Assembly: GCA_017620345.1 (NCBI GenBank)
Contig: JAFZQP010000154.1
Span: 1-54,358, forward strand
Source: Lachnospiraceae bacterium
GTDB taxonomy: Bacteria > Bacillota_A > Clostridia > Lachnospirales > Lachnospiraceae
Length of the DNA stretch: 54,358 nt
Direction: 5' to 3'
This document shows, one piece after another, positions 36,452 through 43,293 of the stretch. Every line of letters begins with the position of its first letter. Position 1 is the first letter of the stretch. The translations under genes were made by a program, and so were the position numbers. The notes below the pieces were generated by a model, which was given only the letters and a program-made list of their open reading frames with translations, was not told the origin of the DNA and did no database searches.

Positions 36452-36625
36452 ATGGCTTATAAAACAGATCGCGAGTTATGGCAGGATGAAAAAAGACGGA
36501 TCGATATGGAGGAAGCCGAAGAAGATATTTTTGGATCCGATGAATTATCGCCAAGTTTATCTGATGATGAATACTTAAGATCATTAGCAGATGAAATGCA
36601 CTATGAAGTTAACAACAGATTATAA
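36452..36625 (+). CDS. Unknown 57-residue acidic small protein
   Basis: ATG 36452 preceded by AAAGGGGGTGTGAGC. The product starts MAYKTDRELWQDEKRRIDME and continues with an Asp/Glu-rich segment to NNRL, with strong coding character and no membrane segment. 27 nt before the DUF5688 gene, so probably co-transcribed with it. Function unknown. Confidence 0.65.
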   Translation: MAYKTDRELWQDEKRRIDMEEAEEDIFGSDELSPSLSDDEYLRSLADEMHYEVNNRL

Positions 36626-36652
36626 GCGCAAAAGCGCAGAAAGGAAAAAAAC

Positions 36653-37555
36653 ATGGATATTAACATGATTGATGAGCTGAATGATGTTTTGGAAGAAAGA
36701 GGAGAGGAGTTCCGGGCGCGGGTACATATAACTGTAAAACCGCACGCACTGTTAAAGGGAATATGCCTTGAAAAGGAAGGAAACAAAGTAGCACCGACTG
36801 TATATCTGGAAGGACATGAAGAGGACACAGTTGAAGAATATGCAACTTTCTGTCAGAAAGCGTATCACGCAAACAGTTCAATGAAGGAGGACATGACAAT
36901 GAACATTGATAAGTGGGTAACCGCTGAGTACATCAACGGGAACGTGCTGCCGAGGTTGACGCACCAGGATAATCTGGACAGGTTGAATAGGAATGATACC
37001 TATTATATCAGAATGCTTGATCTTGTGGTATTTTTCTACATCCCGGTATGCAAGACTGAGAACGGATATGAAGGAACGATAACGATAACAAATCCTCTGA
37101 TCAAATCAGCAGGAATAAACGCTCCGGATCTTTATGAAACAGCTGTTAAGAATCTGGAGAAGTCGGTTGAAATAAAAAGTATGTATGAAACGTTAAATGA
37201 GATGATGCCCGGTGTGTTGGATGATGATGAGGATGATGAACCGGTTGACGATGCTATGTTACCGAGGATGTACGTTGCAACAAACGAATCCAAGGTCAAT
37301 GGTGCTTCGGTGATCCTTACACAGAGGTTTAAGGATATCATCAAAACACTCTTTGGAGATAAGGCTATAATCATCCCTTCAAGCAGGCATGAAGTGATCG
37401 TAGTAGACTACTCGGATCAAACCGCAAAGGAAACCGCAAAGATGATCCAGGAAGTGAACAGAACGGAAGTATCCGCAGAGGATATATTATCGGATCATCC
37501 ATACTTCCTTATCAACGGAGATATATATCAGCATGATTTGACTGCTACTCACTAA
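36653..37555 (+). CDS. DUF5688 family protein
   Basis: 300 residues matching the DUF5688 pattern of Lachnospiraceae: an N-terminal APTVYLEGH block, NRNDTYYIRMLDLVVFFYIP, ITITNPLIKSAGINAPDLYE, MYVATNESKVNGASVILTQR, a serine-rich IIPSSRHEVIVVDY and a terminal VNRTEVSAEDILSDHPYFLI. Molecular function of the family is not known to me. AAGGAAAAAAAC precedes the ATG. It lies on the strand opposite to the phage genes, so it is accessory cargo or a host-interaction factor. Confidence 0.8.
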   Translation: MDINMIDELNDVLEERGEEFRARVHITVKPHALLKGICLEKEGNKVAPTVYLEGHEEDTVEEYATFCQKAYHANSSMKEDMTMNIDKWVTAEYINGNVLPRLTHQDNLDRLNRNDTYYIRMLDLVVFFYIPVCKTENGYEGTITITNPLIKSAGINAPDLYETAVKNLEKSVEIKSMYETLNEMMPGVLDDDEDDEPVDDAMLPRMYVATNESKVNGASVILTQRFKDIIKTLFGDKAIIIPSSRHEVIVVDYSDQTAKETAKMIQEVNRTEVSAEDILSDHPYFLINGDIYQHDLTATH

Positions 37556-37573
37556 CTCCTTTGTGACACCTTT

Positions 37574-37603
37574 GGGGGTTGAAAGGTTAAACCCCCAGTT
37601 TTG
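37574..37603 (+). terminator. Terminator-like hairpin after DUF5688 gene
   Basis: GGGGGTT (37574-37580) pairs with AACCCCC (37590-37596), followed by AGTTTTG. The T-run is short, so termination may be partial. Confidence 0.5.
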
Positions 37604-37704
37604 TAAGTTAACTATCAATGGATAATGGATTGACGGGTAACTGTCAATGGAAGGGATTGATAGTTAACTTACAAAACTCATGTATTGAAGTTAACTTGTC
37701 AAGG
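37597..37704 (+). promoter_or_regulatory. 23-bp perfect inverted repeat with nested GTTAAC/TGTCAA sites
   Basis: The 23-mer at 37597-37619 is exactly inverted at 37656-37678, each arm holding one GTTAACTATCAAT site. Between them ATTGAC (37629-37634) and GTCAAT (37642-37647) form a second inverted pair that includes a GTAACTGTCAATG copy. A further copy, GTTAACTTGTCAAGG (37690-37704), ends at the ribosome site of the SprT-like gene. This looks like an operator for a dimeric regulator controlling that gene, or an iteron-type replication or partition site. Confidence 0.65.
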
Positions 37705-37712
37705 AGGTTATC

Positions 37713-38330
37713 ATGCCAAGGTTATCAACAGAACTTAAACGGATCGAAGATATGTTCAAGTTCTGGAATGAAAAATACTATGATGGAAAACTGGAGGACC
37801 CGGTATTAACTCTTATTCCGGATCACAGAGGAAGATCATACGGATGGTTTACGTGCTATAAAGCATGGAACGACCAGGATGATAAGAACGGATACTATGA
37901 GATAAACATAAGTGCAGACCAGTTAGAGAGAACCATAGAAGAAATAACCGGAACCCTATTACATGAGATGGCGCACCTATACAATCATATGAACGGGATC
38001 CAAGACACATCAAGAGGAGGTAGATATCATAACCTACACTTTAAAGAAACAGCAGAAAAACATGGACTTATAATAACGCAGGTCCCGGTTATAGGATGGA
38101 GTAAAACCCAGATCAATGAAGAAACCAAGAAGATCATTATAGAAAAGAAGTTTAAGACTGTAAGGCTAAAAAGAAACTGCGAGGACAGTATATCCTCAAA
38201 AGGAAAATCAAAAACAAAACAGTCTATGCGTAAGTACGTATGTCCTTCTTGTGGCTGCATTATACGAGCCACGAAGGAAGTAAACGTAATATGCAAAGAC
38301 TGTTATGTTGATTTTGAGGTTGAAAGTTAA
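37713..38330 (+). CDS. SprT-like zinc metalloprotease
   Basis: 205 residues. The zinc protease motif is LLHEMAHLYNHMNG (HExxH), preceded by INISADQLERTIEEITGT and followed by GGRYHNLHFKETAEKHGL, as in SprT/Spartan proteins. The C-terminus has a zinc ribbon (CPSCGC...CKDC). Eukaryotic Spartan cleaves proteins crosslinked to DNA; a HUH Rep forms such a covalent link during replication, so cleaning up Rep-DNA adducts is an attractive but unproven role. AAGGAGG before ATG 37713. It ends 4 nt from the convergent adsorption-protein gene, over another GTTAAG-TGTCAA site (38326-38339). Confidence 0.82.
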   Translation: MPRLSTELKRIEDMFKFWNEKYYDGKLEDPVLTLIPDHRGRSYGWFTCYKAWNDQDDKNGYYEINISADQLERTIEEITGTLLHEMAHLYNHMNGIQDTSRGGRYHNLHFKETAEKHGLIITQVPVIGWSKTQINEETKKIIIEKKFKTVRLKRNCEDSISSKGKSKTKQSMRKYVCPSCGCIIRATKEVNVICKDCYVDFEVES

Positions 38331-38333
38331 GTG

Positions 38334-40220
38334 TCAACCGGAGGTTCCGACAATCTGTACTTGCAGGATCTTCAATGTAAGTTTTGTTATGGCAAAGCCA
38401 TATAAGATATCGAAAAACCATTTAGCAATATTTGAAAGAGTCTGGAAATCAGACAGATCCAACGTAAAGGTTGTATCTACACCCCAGGATGGAATACTAA
38501 ACGGTATCTCAAAAACCGGAGTCTCCGGAACGGATTTTAATGCATTGAGGATCAACATCATATCCCAGGGGAGACAAAAAGGAAACTTCATAGTTAGAGC
38601 TTCACCTATATCGGTTCCTATATCACCCAGGATAGCGACCTCATCAGTTACATCATCGACAAGTTCGGTTCCTACTTGAATACCAAGAAGAGCAATAATA
38701 GCATCAAGTTTTACTTGTAACCATTCCCACTCAAAAACTTGGCCAAGAGATAAACCGCCACCCATCTTGTCATAGACATCACAGAGTTTATCATATATTT
38801 TTTTAAGCCAGGAAACCTGGAACTCGGTGTTTTCTTTAATATCATTTACATCACCACCAATAGCACCCATTTCAGCAAGAACGCTATCGATCATTTGTTG
38901 CATCTCTTCCGGTGACATACCAGTAGTATCACCTATATTATAAACAACAGTTGAATAATCATAATTCTTAATTTCATCACCATTTATTGTAACAGAATTA
39001 TCATAAATAGTATCAGAGGATCCAGAAGATTGAATAATAGGAGGAATAGGAGTTCCATATGAAATACTATTATTTAACTGCTGAATAGAACTATATACAA
39101 GCATTTTATTAGTATTATAGAATATTCCCACACAGTCAGAGTATCTATTAGCAGTATTATTGTATGGAGTATGAAAAGGAGCATCAGCAACAAAAGCCAA
39201 ATGACATTGAATTTGATTACAACATCCTTTTACCAAATATGAGCCTCCAATATCTATGTCACCAATCTCGCGCATTTTACAATCTTGAGAATCATAAACA
39301 GCTAAATGTAAAGTTATATTAGAACCATTAAGTTTTTTTATACCAAAACAATATCCATACTTCCATGGATCACCATTATAATATTGAAAATTACATCTAT
39401 CAGTACAATAGACTGCATAATCACCCCAATTACCATCTAGCCAAGCATAAACTTTAGAATTTGCAGGGCCGTAAGAAGAACCATTATCGTGAGTATATGA
39501 TATATTAACATTTGCTATATCAATAACTGGATGATTATATTTAGTCTTACTCCTAACCCAATTTTGCTTTATTTGTGCAGTTCCAATTTGAGCATCAGTA
39601 GCCGAAGCATAATCATTTATACCAAATTTATTAATAGATTCAACATCAGCAACATAAAGAGTTTTATAACCAGTAGACTTTTCATTAGTCTCTTTAATAT
39701 ATGATTGAAAATTATTCATAACACTTGGTGAATATGTAAAATTAACTCCAGACGTAGGAAGATCTTTAGGATCTTGTGTATTACAAAGATAATCAAGACC
39801 TGCCTCATGTATCATATATTCAGAATAAGTGGTTTCACCATCAGCAATAGCTTTACTTCTAATAAGCCAATTTTGAAAACCAGTTCCAAGTCCGGAAGTA
39901 GAAGCGGCACCCGCAGCACCCGCACCTGCTCCACCAGTAAGAGCAGTAGACGCAATAGCACCAGTAACATTTAATAAACCTCTACAAACATCCCAACCAA
40001 GACCCCACCAGATTTGGTTGCGACGATATGCTTTCTGTTCTTCAGTACATTCATCCATACCTTTACCTTTACCCCAATAGTCAGGATCAAGGTGACTCCA
40101 ATCCCACTTTTGATAACCACCATTATTAGAAGCATAAACATCCTGGGGATATGAAAAATATATACTTAACATACCAATAACAACAGAAAAGAAAAAACAC
40201 ACAAAACGCCTATTTTTCAT
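38334..40220 (-). CDS. Large secreted phage protein, pIII-like adsorption candidate
   Basis: 628 residues from ATG 40220, chosen because a signal peptide starts there (MKNRRFVCFFFSVVIGMLSI, cleavage likely near VYA-SNN). A Gly/Ala-rich stretch (ALTGGAGAGAAGAASTSG) follows, then a Cys-containing, Asn/Tyr-rich ectodomain with no recognised fold, and near the end a hydrophobic anchor (IAKWFFDILYGFAITKLTLK). Signal peptide, long ectodomain and C-terminal anchor are the plan of filamentous-phage pIII. It is the last gene on the minus strand. A terminator-like hairpin lies between its Shine-Dalgarno-like AAAGGAG and the start codon. Confidence 0.7.
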   Translation of the reverse strand: MKNRRFVCFFFSVVIGMLSIYFSYPQDVYASNNGGYQKWDWSHLDPDYWGKGKGMDECTEEQKAYRRNQIWWGLGWDVCRGLLNVTGAIASTALTGGAGAGAAGAASTSGLGTGFQNWLIRSKAIADGETTYSEYMIHEAGLDYLCNTQDPKDLPTSGVNFTYSPSVMNNFQSYIKETNEKSTGYKTLYVADVESINKFGINDYASATDAQIGTAQIKQNWVRSKTKYNHPVIDIANVNISYTHDNGSSYGPANSKVYAWLDGNWGDYAVYCTDRCNFQYYNGDPWKYGYCFGIKKLNGSNITLHLAVYDSQDCKMREIGDIDIGGSYLVKGCCNQIQCHLAFVADAPFHTPYNNTANRYSDCVGIFYNTNKMLVYSSIQQLNNSISYGTPIPPIIQSSGSSDTIYDNSVTINGDEIKNYDYSTVVYNIGDTTGMSPEEMQQMIDSVLAEMGAIGGDVNDIKENTEFQVSWLKKIYDKLCDVYDKMGGGLSLGQVFEWEWLQVKLDAIIALLGIQVGTELVDDVTDEVAILGDIGTDIGEALTMKFPFCLPWDMMLILNALKSVPETPVFEIPFSIPSWGVDTTFTLDLSDFQTLSNIAKWFFDILYGFAITKLTLKILQVQIVGTSG

Positions 40221-40222
40221 AA

Positions 40223-40259
40223 CAAAAAAAACACCGGATAACCGGTGTTTAACTCCTTT
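40223..40259 (-). terminator. Intrinsic terminator or attenuator inside the pIII-like leader
   Basis: On the minus strand AAAGGAG (40253-40259) is followed by AAACACCGG, loop TTAT, CCGGTGTTT (stem 40229-40250) and a T-rich run, then ATG 40220. The hairpin can stop transcripts from rep. If transcribed through, folding would bring the ribosome site to about 10-12 nt from the start codon. Confidence 0.75.
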
Positions 40260-40267
40260 CCAATAAA

Positions 40268-40381
40268 TCAAAAACCAAATGAATTGATTAAATAAACGGC
40301 ACCAAATAAAGGTATCAGAACCATCATCAAAAGAGTAAAACAAATAATACAAACAATAATGATAATAGTCTTTTTATCCAT
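40268..40381 (-). CDS. 37-residue single-span membrane peptide
   Basis: Start 40381 with AAGGGGG 9 nt upstream. The product MDKKTIIIIVCIICFTLLMM continues hydrophobic to LINSFGF. Basic N-terminus, one membrane helix, no signal cleavage site. Size and position fit minor coat proteins of the pVII/pIX kind, but tiny hydrophobic peptides have many roles. It lies between rep and the pIII-like gene; its stop is 8 nt before the AAAGGAG of the next leader. Confidence 0.6.
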   Translation of the reverse strand: MDKKTIIIIVCIICFTLLMMVLIPLFGAVYLINSFGF

Positions 40382-40427
40382 AGATAAGAACCCCCTTCCG
40401 ATAAAGAAATTATAACACCGCAACTAT

Positions 40428-41417
40428 TTAATTAAAAGGTACAAAATCGTCTTTATTGACTTCATTGAAGCCATATAAGAAGTCATGTGGAGTGCCGTAC
40501 TTCTTTAGACCATCTTCATTAAAAAACTTAACGCATTGAATCCTACGACAAAATGCTAACCAGGTATCTTTTTGCTCACGCTGAATGTTTGAATATTGAG
40601 CATCCAAACCAACATTTGAAATAATATATACCTTGGTAAAACAAGCAACTTTGTTATTATACCTACATGGAAGATCCAGAGGATATCCATCAAGAAGGTT
40701 TAACATAAGACCGATTTTGAGATCCGATCGAAACTCATCCAATACCAATATATCCTGGCATTTATACGAATCGAAAGGATGTGTATAATCGGATACACGA
40801 TAAACATTCTCATAACCATAACGCTCTAAAACAGAACGGGTTTTACCGGACCCGGTAACACCATACCAGTATTCAACAGTCATATCCCGGAATATGTTTT
40901 TATACTGTTCCGCTTTAATGGATTGACGAACTTTATCAATCTTATCAAGGTGCTTGATATAGGATGGATCAGCTTCCATAATCTCAACATCAGACATTCC
41001 ATCCTTTATAAAACTGTATAGAGTATCAAGATCAGTTCTATGTCCTTGTTTTTCCTCCGGACATGAACCATACTCTTCAAAAGTATCCCTGAGGTTGGTA
41101 TCCTCTTTAGAGGACCCGGCATACTTACCTTCTTTCCGGACGTAATCGCGGTTCTGTAAACAAGTTCCGCGACAGTAATCAATGTGAGCAGATGGAAAGT
41201 TCTCTTTAAGGTAAGTAAACTTTATAGGAGAGGGCCGGTATATAAACACGTGAGTATGTAACGTGTGATCCTGGATACCAACCTCATCACAGAGACACCA
41301 GTATTCAATATTCTTTATACCATTGAGAACACGCTTAATCTCATCGTGAGACATTTCATGCTCAATAGGATTGTTAATCGTAAGAAGCCACTTACGACTT
41401 TGATCATATTTACCCAT
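40428..41417 (-). CDS. rep: CRESS-type rolling-circle Rep (HUH endonuclease + SF3 helicase)
   Basis: 329 residues from ATG 41417 (GGTGGA upstream); the longer frame to 41468 runs through the repeats and lacks a ribosome site. Endonuclease motifs: I LLTINNP (11-17), II HTHVFIY with H54 and H56, III YVRKEG with nicking Tyr92. Helicase motifs: Walker A GVTGSGKT (186-193), Walker B ILVLDEF (223-229), motif C YIISN (264-268) and an RR pair at 291-292 as arginine finger. Order, spacing and total length match circovirus and geminivirus Reps rather than M13 pII or typical plasmid Reps. CRESS-like Reps are known from some bacterial plasmids, including phytoplasma. Here it should nick the adjacent TAGTATTAC stem-loop to start replication of the element. 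Confidence 0.93.
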   Translation of the reverse strand: MGKYDQSRKWLLTINNPIEHEMSHDEIKRVLNGIKNIEYWCLCDEVGIQDHTLHTHVFIYRPSPIKFTYLKENFPSAHIDYCRGTCLQNRDYVRKEGKYAGSSKEDTNLRDTFEEYGSCPEEKQGHRTDLDTLYSFIKDGMSDVEIMEADPSYIKHLDKIDKVRQSIKAEQYKNIFRDMTVEYWYGVTGSGKTRSVLERYGYENVYRVSDYTHPFDSYKCQDILVLDEFRSDLKIGLMLNLLDGYPLDLPCRYNNKVACFTKVYIISNVGLDAQYSNIQREQKDTWLAFCRRIQCVKFFNEDGLKKYGTPHDFLYGFNEVNKDDFVPFN

Positions 41418-41425
41418 TATCCACC

Positions 41426-41541
41426 AAATACAAATACAGAAGTTCCGGGAAATACAGTTAAAATACACGAAAATACAAACTGTAAAAATGCTTATAAACC
41501 CCTAAAAATCAACATTTACGATCCCAGAAATACAAAATACA
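41426..41541. repeat. Seven AAATACA repeats: candidate Rep iterons
   Basis: AAATACA occurs at 41426, 41432, 41450, 41461, 41471, 41528 and 41535 (TGTATTT on the Rep strand). Two copies lie in a longer 15-bp direct repeat, AAATACAGAAGTTCC, at 41432-41446 and 41535-41549, the second running into the origin stem. They sit between the Rep start and the stem-loop, where CRESS viruses keep Rep-binding iterons, and may also autoregulate rep. Confidence 0.8.
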
Positions 41542-41544
41542 GAA

Positions 41545-41577
41545 GTTCCTAAGGGGTAATACTAACCCCTTAGGAAC
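41545..41577 (-). other. Rolling-circle origin: stem-loop with nonanucleotide TAGTATTAC
   Basis: Perfect 13-bp stem GTTCCTAAGGGGT (41545-41557) with ACCCCTTAGGAAC (41565-41577) and a 7-nt loop. Read on the Rep strand, the apex is TAGTATTAC (complement of 41556-41564), the circovirus/nanovirus origin nonamer, which those viruses nick as TAGTATT/AC. It lies 128 nt upstream of the Rep ATG on the same strand, next to the iterons. Confidence 0.9.
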
Positions 41578-41609
41578 TCGCGCCCTTGACGGCAGGAACC
41601 CAGAGCGCA

Positions 41610-41651
41610 CCCCTTCGGGGGCCTTGAGGGGTGAGGGAACCTCACCCCTCA
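41610..41651. other. Paired hairpins downstream of zot, beside the origin
   Basis: CCCC-TTCG-GGGG (41610-41621), a very stable tetraloop hairpin, and a perfect 12-bp stem TGAGGGGTGAGG/CCTCACCCCTCA with a 3-nt loop (41625-41651). No T-run follows on the minus strand. With the origin stem-loop they make a three-hairpin intergenic region resembling that of filamentous phages, where hairpins serve packaging and complementary-strand synthesis. The rest of 41652-41845 shows no credible gene. Confidence 0.6.
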
Positions 41652-41845
41652 CAGCAGGCTAAACGCGCTCTCCCTACCGTAAAGGGAAGATAAACCGCGA
41701 GTATCGTTACAAACCCTTATATTTATATATCCGGATCCCGGTGCCGTTGCTCTTCGACAAAGTCTCAGAGACTCCGGCAGCGGGATATAATACATAAATA
41801 ACGTGTTTACAACTTCACATAAGAACAAGTCCAATAAATATCCCA

Positions 41846-42517
41846 CTAAAACACTTTATACGAATTATAGAAATCATAATACTTCTGTCTACCTATAAAG
41901 TATTGAGAAGATATAAAACTATCAGAATGTCCATGACGAGCATACCAACGTGTAATAGCAACGAATAATTTACCTCCGGCAAGCCAACCCAGGATCCGAC
42001 CAAACAACTTATAGTTATTCACACATCGATGCTCAATCTCATATTCAAGAATGTTACGGATCTGTTTATCTATAACCTTATCATCCTGGGAGATCAGATA
42101 AATATCATACCCAAATTTCCGGTGTTGTCTGAAAAAAGTACACCATTCAAGTCGATCTTTTCTATTCCAAGTCCTTGTGTTAAAAAGTTCCTGGCACTCG
42201 TCAAACACGATAATAGTTTGATGTTCGAGTATCTGCCTTTTCTTATTTTTCCGATGACAATAACGTGCAAAATTATACAATCCATCAATATAAGTAAAAC
42301 CTTCCGTTTTAGTCTTATATGCGTTATTGAGCCAGTATTTATTCGGTTCATAAATGAACCAACCATATCTATCAGAATGCTTTTCATTCCAAAGAAATCT
42401 CTCGTCAATCTCAAAGTTAGCAATTACATTTTTTCCCTGGCGGAGTGCGTGATCGATAATCTGCGCCATATGTAGTGACTTTCCGTTACCAGGTTTTCCC
42501 GTAAAGAAATAAATCAT
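41846..42517 (-). CDS. zot: Zot-family assembly ATPase (pI-like)
   Basis: 223 residues from ATG 42517, with GGGG 6 nt upstream. Walker A FTGKPGNGKS (5-14), VIANFEIDERF, Walker B TIIVFDECQELF (101-112), then FRQHRKFGYDIYLISQD with the sensor-like polar pair, and a terminal IGRQKYYDFYNSY, all typical of Zot/pI proteins that power extrusion of filamentous phage through the membrane. A weakly hydrophobic stretch near 172-188 is the only membrane candidate and no long external domain follows, so it is a short version. This is the hallmark gene of inoviruses. Confidence 0.92.
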   Translation of the reverse strand: MIYFFTGKPGNGKSLHMAQIIDHALRQGKNVIANFEIDERFLWNEKHSDRYGWFIYEPNKYWLNNAYKTKTEGFTYIDGLYNFARYCHRKNKKRQILEHQTIIVFDECQELFNTRTWNRKDRLEWCTFFRQHRKFGYDIYLISQDDKVIDKQIRNILEYEIEHRCVNNYKLFGRILGWLAGGKLFVAITRWYARHGHSDSFISSQYFIGRQKYYDFYNSYKVF

Positions 42518-42528
42518 AACAAACCCCA

Positions 42529-42810
42529 CTATTTCAAAAGCTGAGCAACCTTATCTCCAAGTCTTAAAGCAACACGCCCGGCAAATAAAGCCCCCATAGC
42601 CGTTAACCAAACAGTTGTTATCAATGCAAAATCATAGAAAGGTATAAACCAGTTCAAATACTGCAGAAAGTCAAAACTGTTTTCCGTTAAATACTCATTG
42701 ATAAATGAGTCCGGTAAGAGTCCAACAGTACGAACAAGTAATGTTCCAAAATTACGGAGCAGTCCATTTATCTGATCCAGAAGTTCACCTTCAAGTATTA
42801 TCGCATTCAT
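42529..42810 (-). CDS. 93-residue membrane protein, pVI-like
   Basis: Start 42810 with GAGG 6 nt upstream; an upstream in-frame TTG is less likely. The product (MNAIILEGELLDQINGLLRN...) has two hydrophobic segments, around FDFLQYLNWFIPFYDFALIT and WLTAMGALFAGRVAL. Located immediately before zot, exactly where pVI minor coat proteins lie in filamentous phages. Homology cannot be claimed from sequence alone. Confidence 0.7.
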   Translation of the reverse strand: MNAIILEGELLDQINGLLRNFGTLLVRTVGLLPDSFINEYLTENSFDFLQYLNWFIPFYDFALITTVWLTAMGALFAGRVALRLGDKVAQLLK

Positions 42811-42818
42811 AATCATCC

Positions 42819-42932
42819 TCACATTTTGATCCAAGTACGTTTAGATAAAGACAAACACCTTTTAAAAAAAGATAAGGTAGCATTAAGGAACCGAAACAAT
42901 GAATAAAGAAAATATATAACCGCTCTAAGCAT
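42819..42932 (-). CDS. 37-residue basic hydrophobic peptide
   Basis: ATG 42932 with AGGAG 9 nt upstream. Product begins MLRAVIYFLYSLFRFLNATL and ends basic (KRTWIKM). Its start overlaps the end of the 30-residue peptide and its TGA lies in the ribosome site of the pVI-like gene, an arrangement typical of translational coupling. Possible minor structural protein. Confidence 0.5.
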   Translation of the reverse strand: MLRAVIYFLYSLFRFLNATLSFFKRCLSLSKRTWIKM

Positions 42933-43017
42933 ATAAACACACTCCTATAATCAAGACCAAAACAACGAACAAAAAAGTAACAGAATATATCATATAAATG
43001 TTATCAAGATTATCCAT
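42925..43017 (-). CDS. 30-residue single-span membrane peptide
   Basis: ATG 43017 with AAAGG 8 nt upstream. Starts MDNLDNIYMIYSVTFLFVVL; acidic N-terminus followed by one membrane helix. First gene after the coat-gene terminator. Size and charge pattern resemble pVII/pIX end-cap proteins. Confidence 0.55.
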   Translation of the reverse strand: MDNLDNIYMIYSVTFLFVVLVLIIGVCLYA

Positions 43018-43037
43018 AACATATACCTTTAATGAAA

Positions 43038-43077
43038 AGAGGACCCACGCAGCACATACGTGGTGCATGGATCCTCT
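43038..43077 (-). terminator. Strong intrinsic terminator after the coat gene
   Basis: On the minus strand a 13-bp stem pairs 43065-43077 (AGAGGATCCATGC) with 43038-43050 (GCGTGGGTCCTCT), two G-U wobbles, 14-nt loop, followed by TTTTC. It separates the abundant coat message from the assembly genes, as the gene VIII terminator does in Ff phages. Confidence 0.85.
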
Positions 43078-43096
43078 AGGCACTCCGGTCACTTGA

Positions 43097-43258
43097 TTAG
43101 TGAGCCACGCTCTTGAAGAAAGATATACCAAGACGGATTGCAAGGAAGAGGCCCATGATTGACAGAGCAATCGGAAGAGCCGTAGCAACCATCGAAGATA
43201 CATCTGTCTGTACAGTCGTAAGAGCTGTAGAGTAAGCAGTCTGTAAAGCTTCGCTCAT
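43097..43258 (-). CDS. pVIII-like major coat protein
   Basis: 53 residues with a strong ribosome site (GGAAAGGAG). A polar, amphipathic N-terminal half (MSEALQTAYSTALTTVQTDV) is followed by one membrane span (TALPIALSIMGLFLAI) and a basic tail (RLGISFFKSVAH). No signal peptide, as in several inoviruses outside the Ff group. Size, layout, strong ribosome site and downstream terminator all fit the major coat, which would line the virion with its basic tail facing the DNA. Too short for ordinary gene callers. Confidence 0.85.
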   Translation of the reverse strand: MSEALQTAYSTALTTVQTDVSSMVATALPIALSIMGLFLAIRLGISFFKSVAH

Positions 43259-43293
43259 CTTCGTTCTCCTTTCCGCTCACGCTTAAAGCGCGG

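Noticed and set aside
41545..41577. Stem-loop read as a simple transcription terminator
   Set aside because: No T-run follows on either strand, and the apex is the exact origin nonamer on the Rep strand.
41649..41846. 65-codon minus-strand frame downstream of zot
   Set aside because: It lies in the hairpin-rich intergenic region with no ribosome site, and its sequence is not protein-like.
43089..43280. 63-codon minus-strand frame over the coat gene
   Set aside because: It overlaps the coat gene in another frame, is Cys/Asp/Ser-rich, and lacks its own ribosome site; the 53-residue coat frame is far better.
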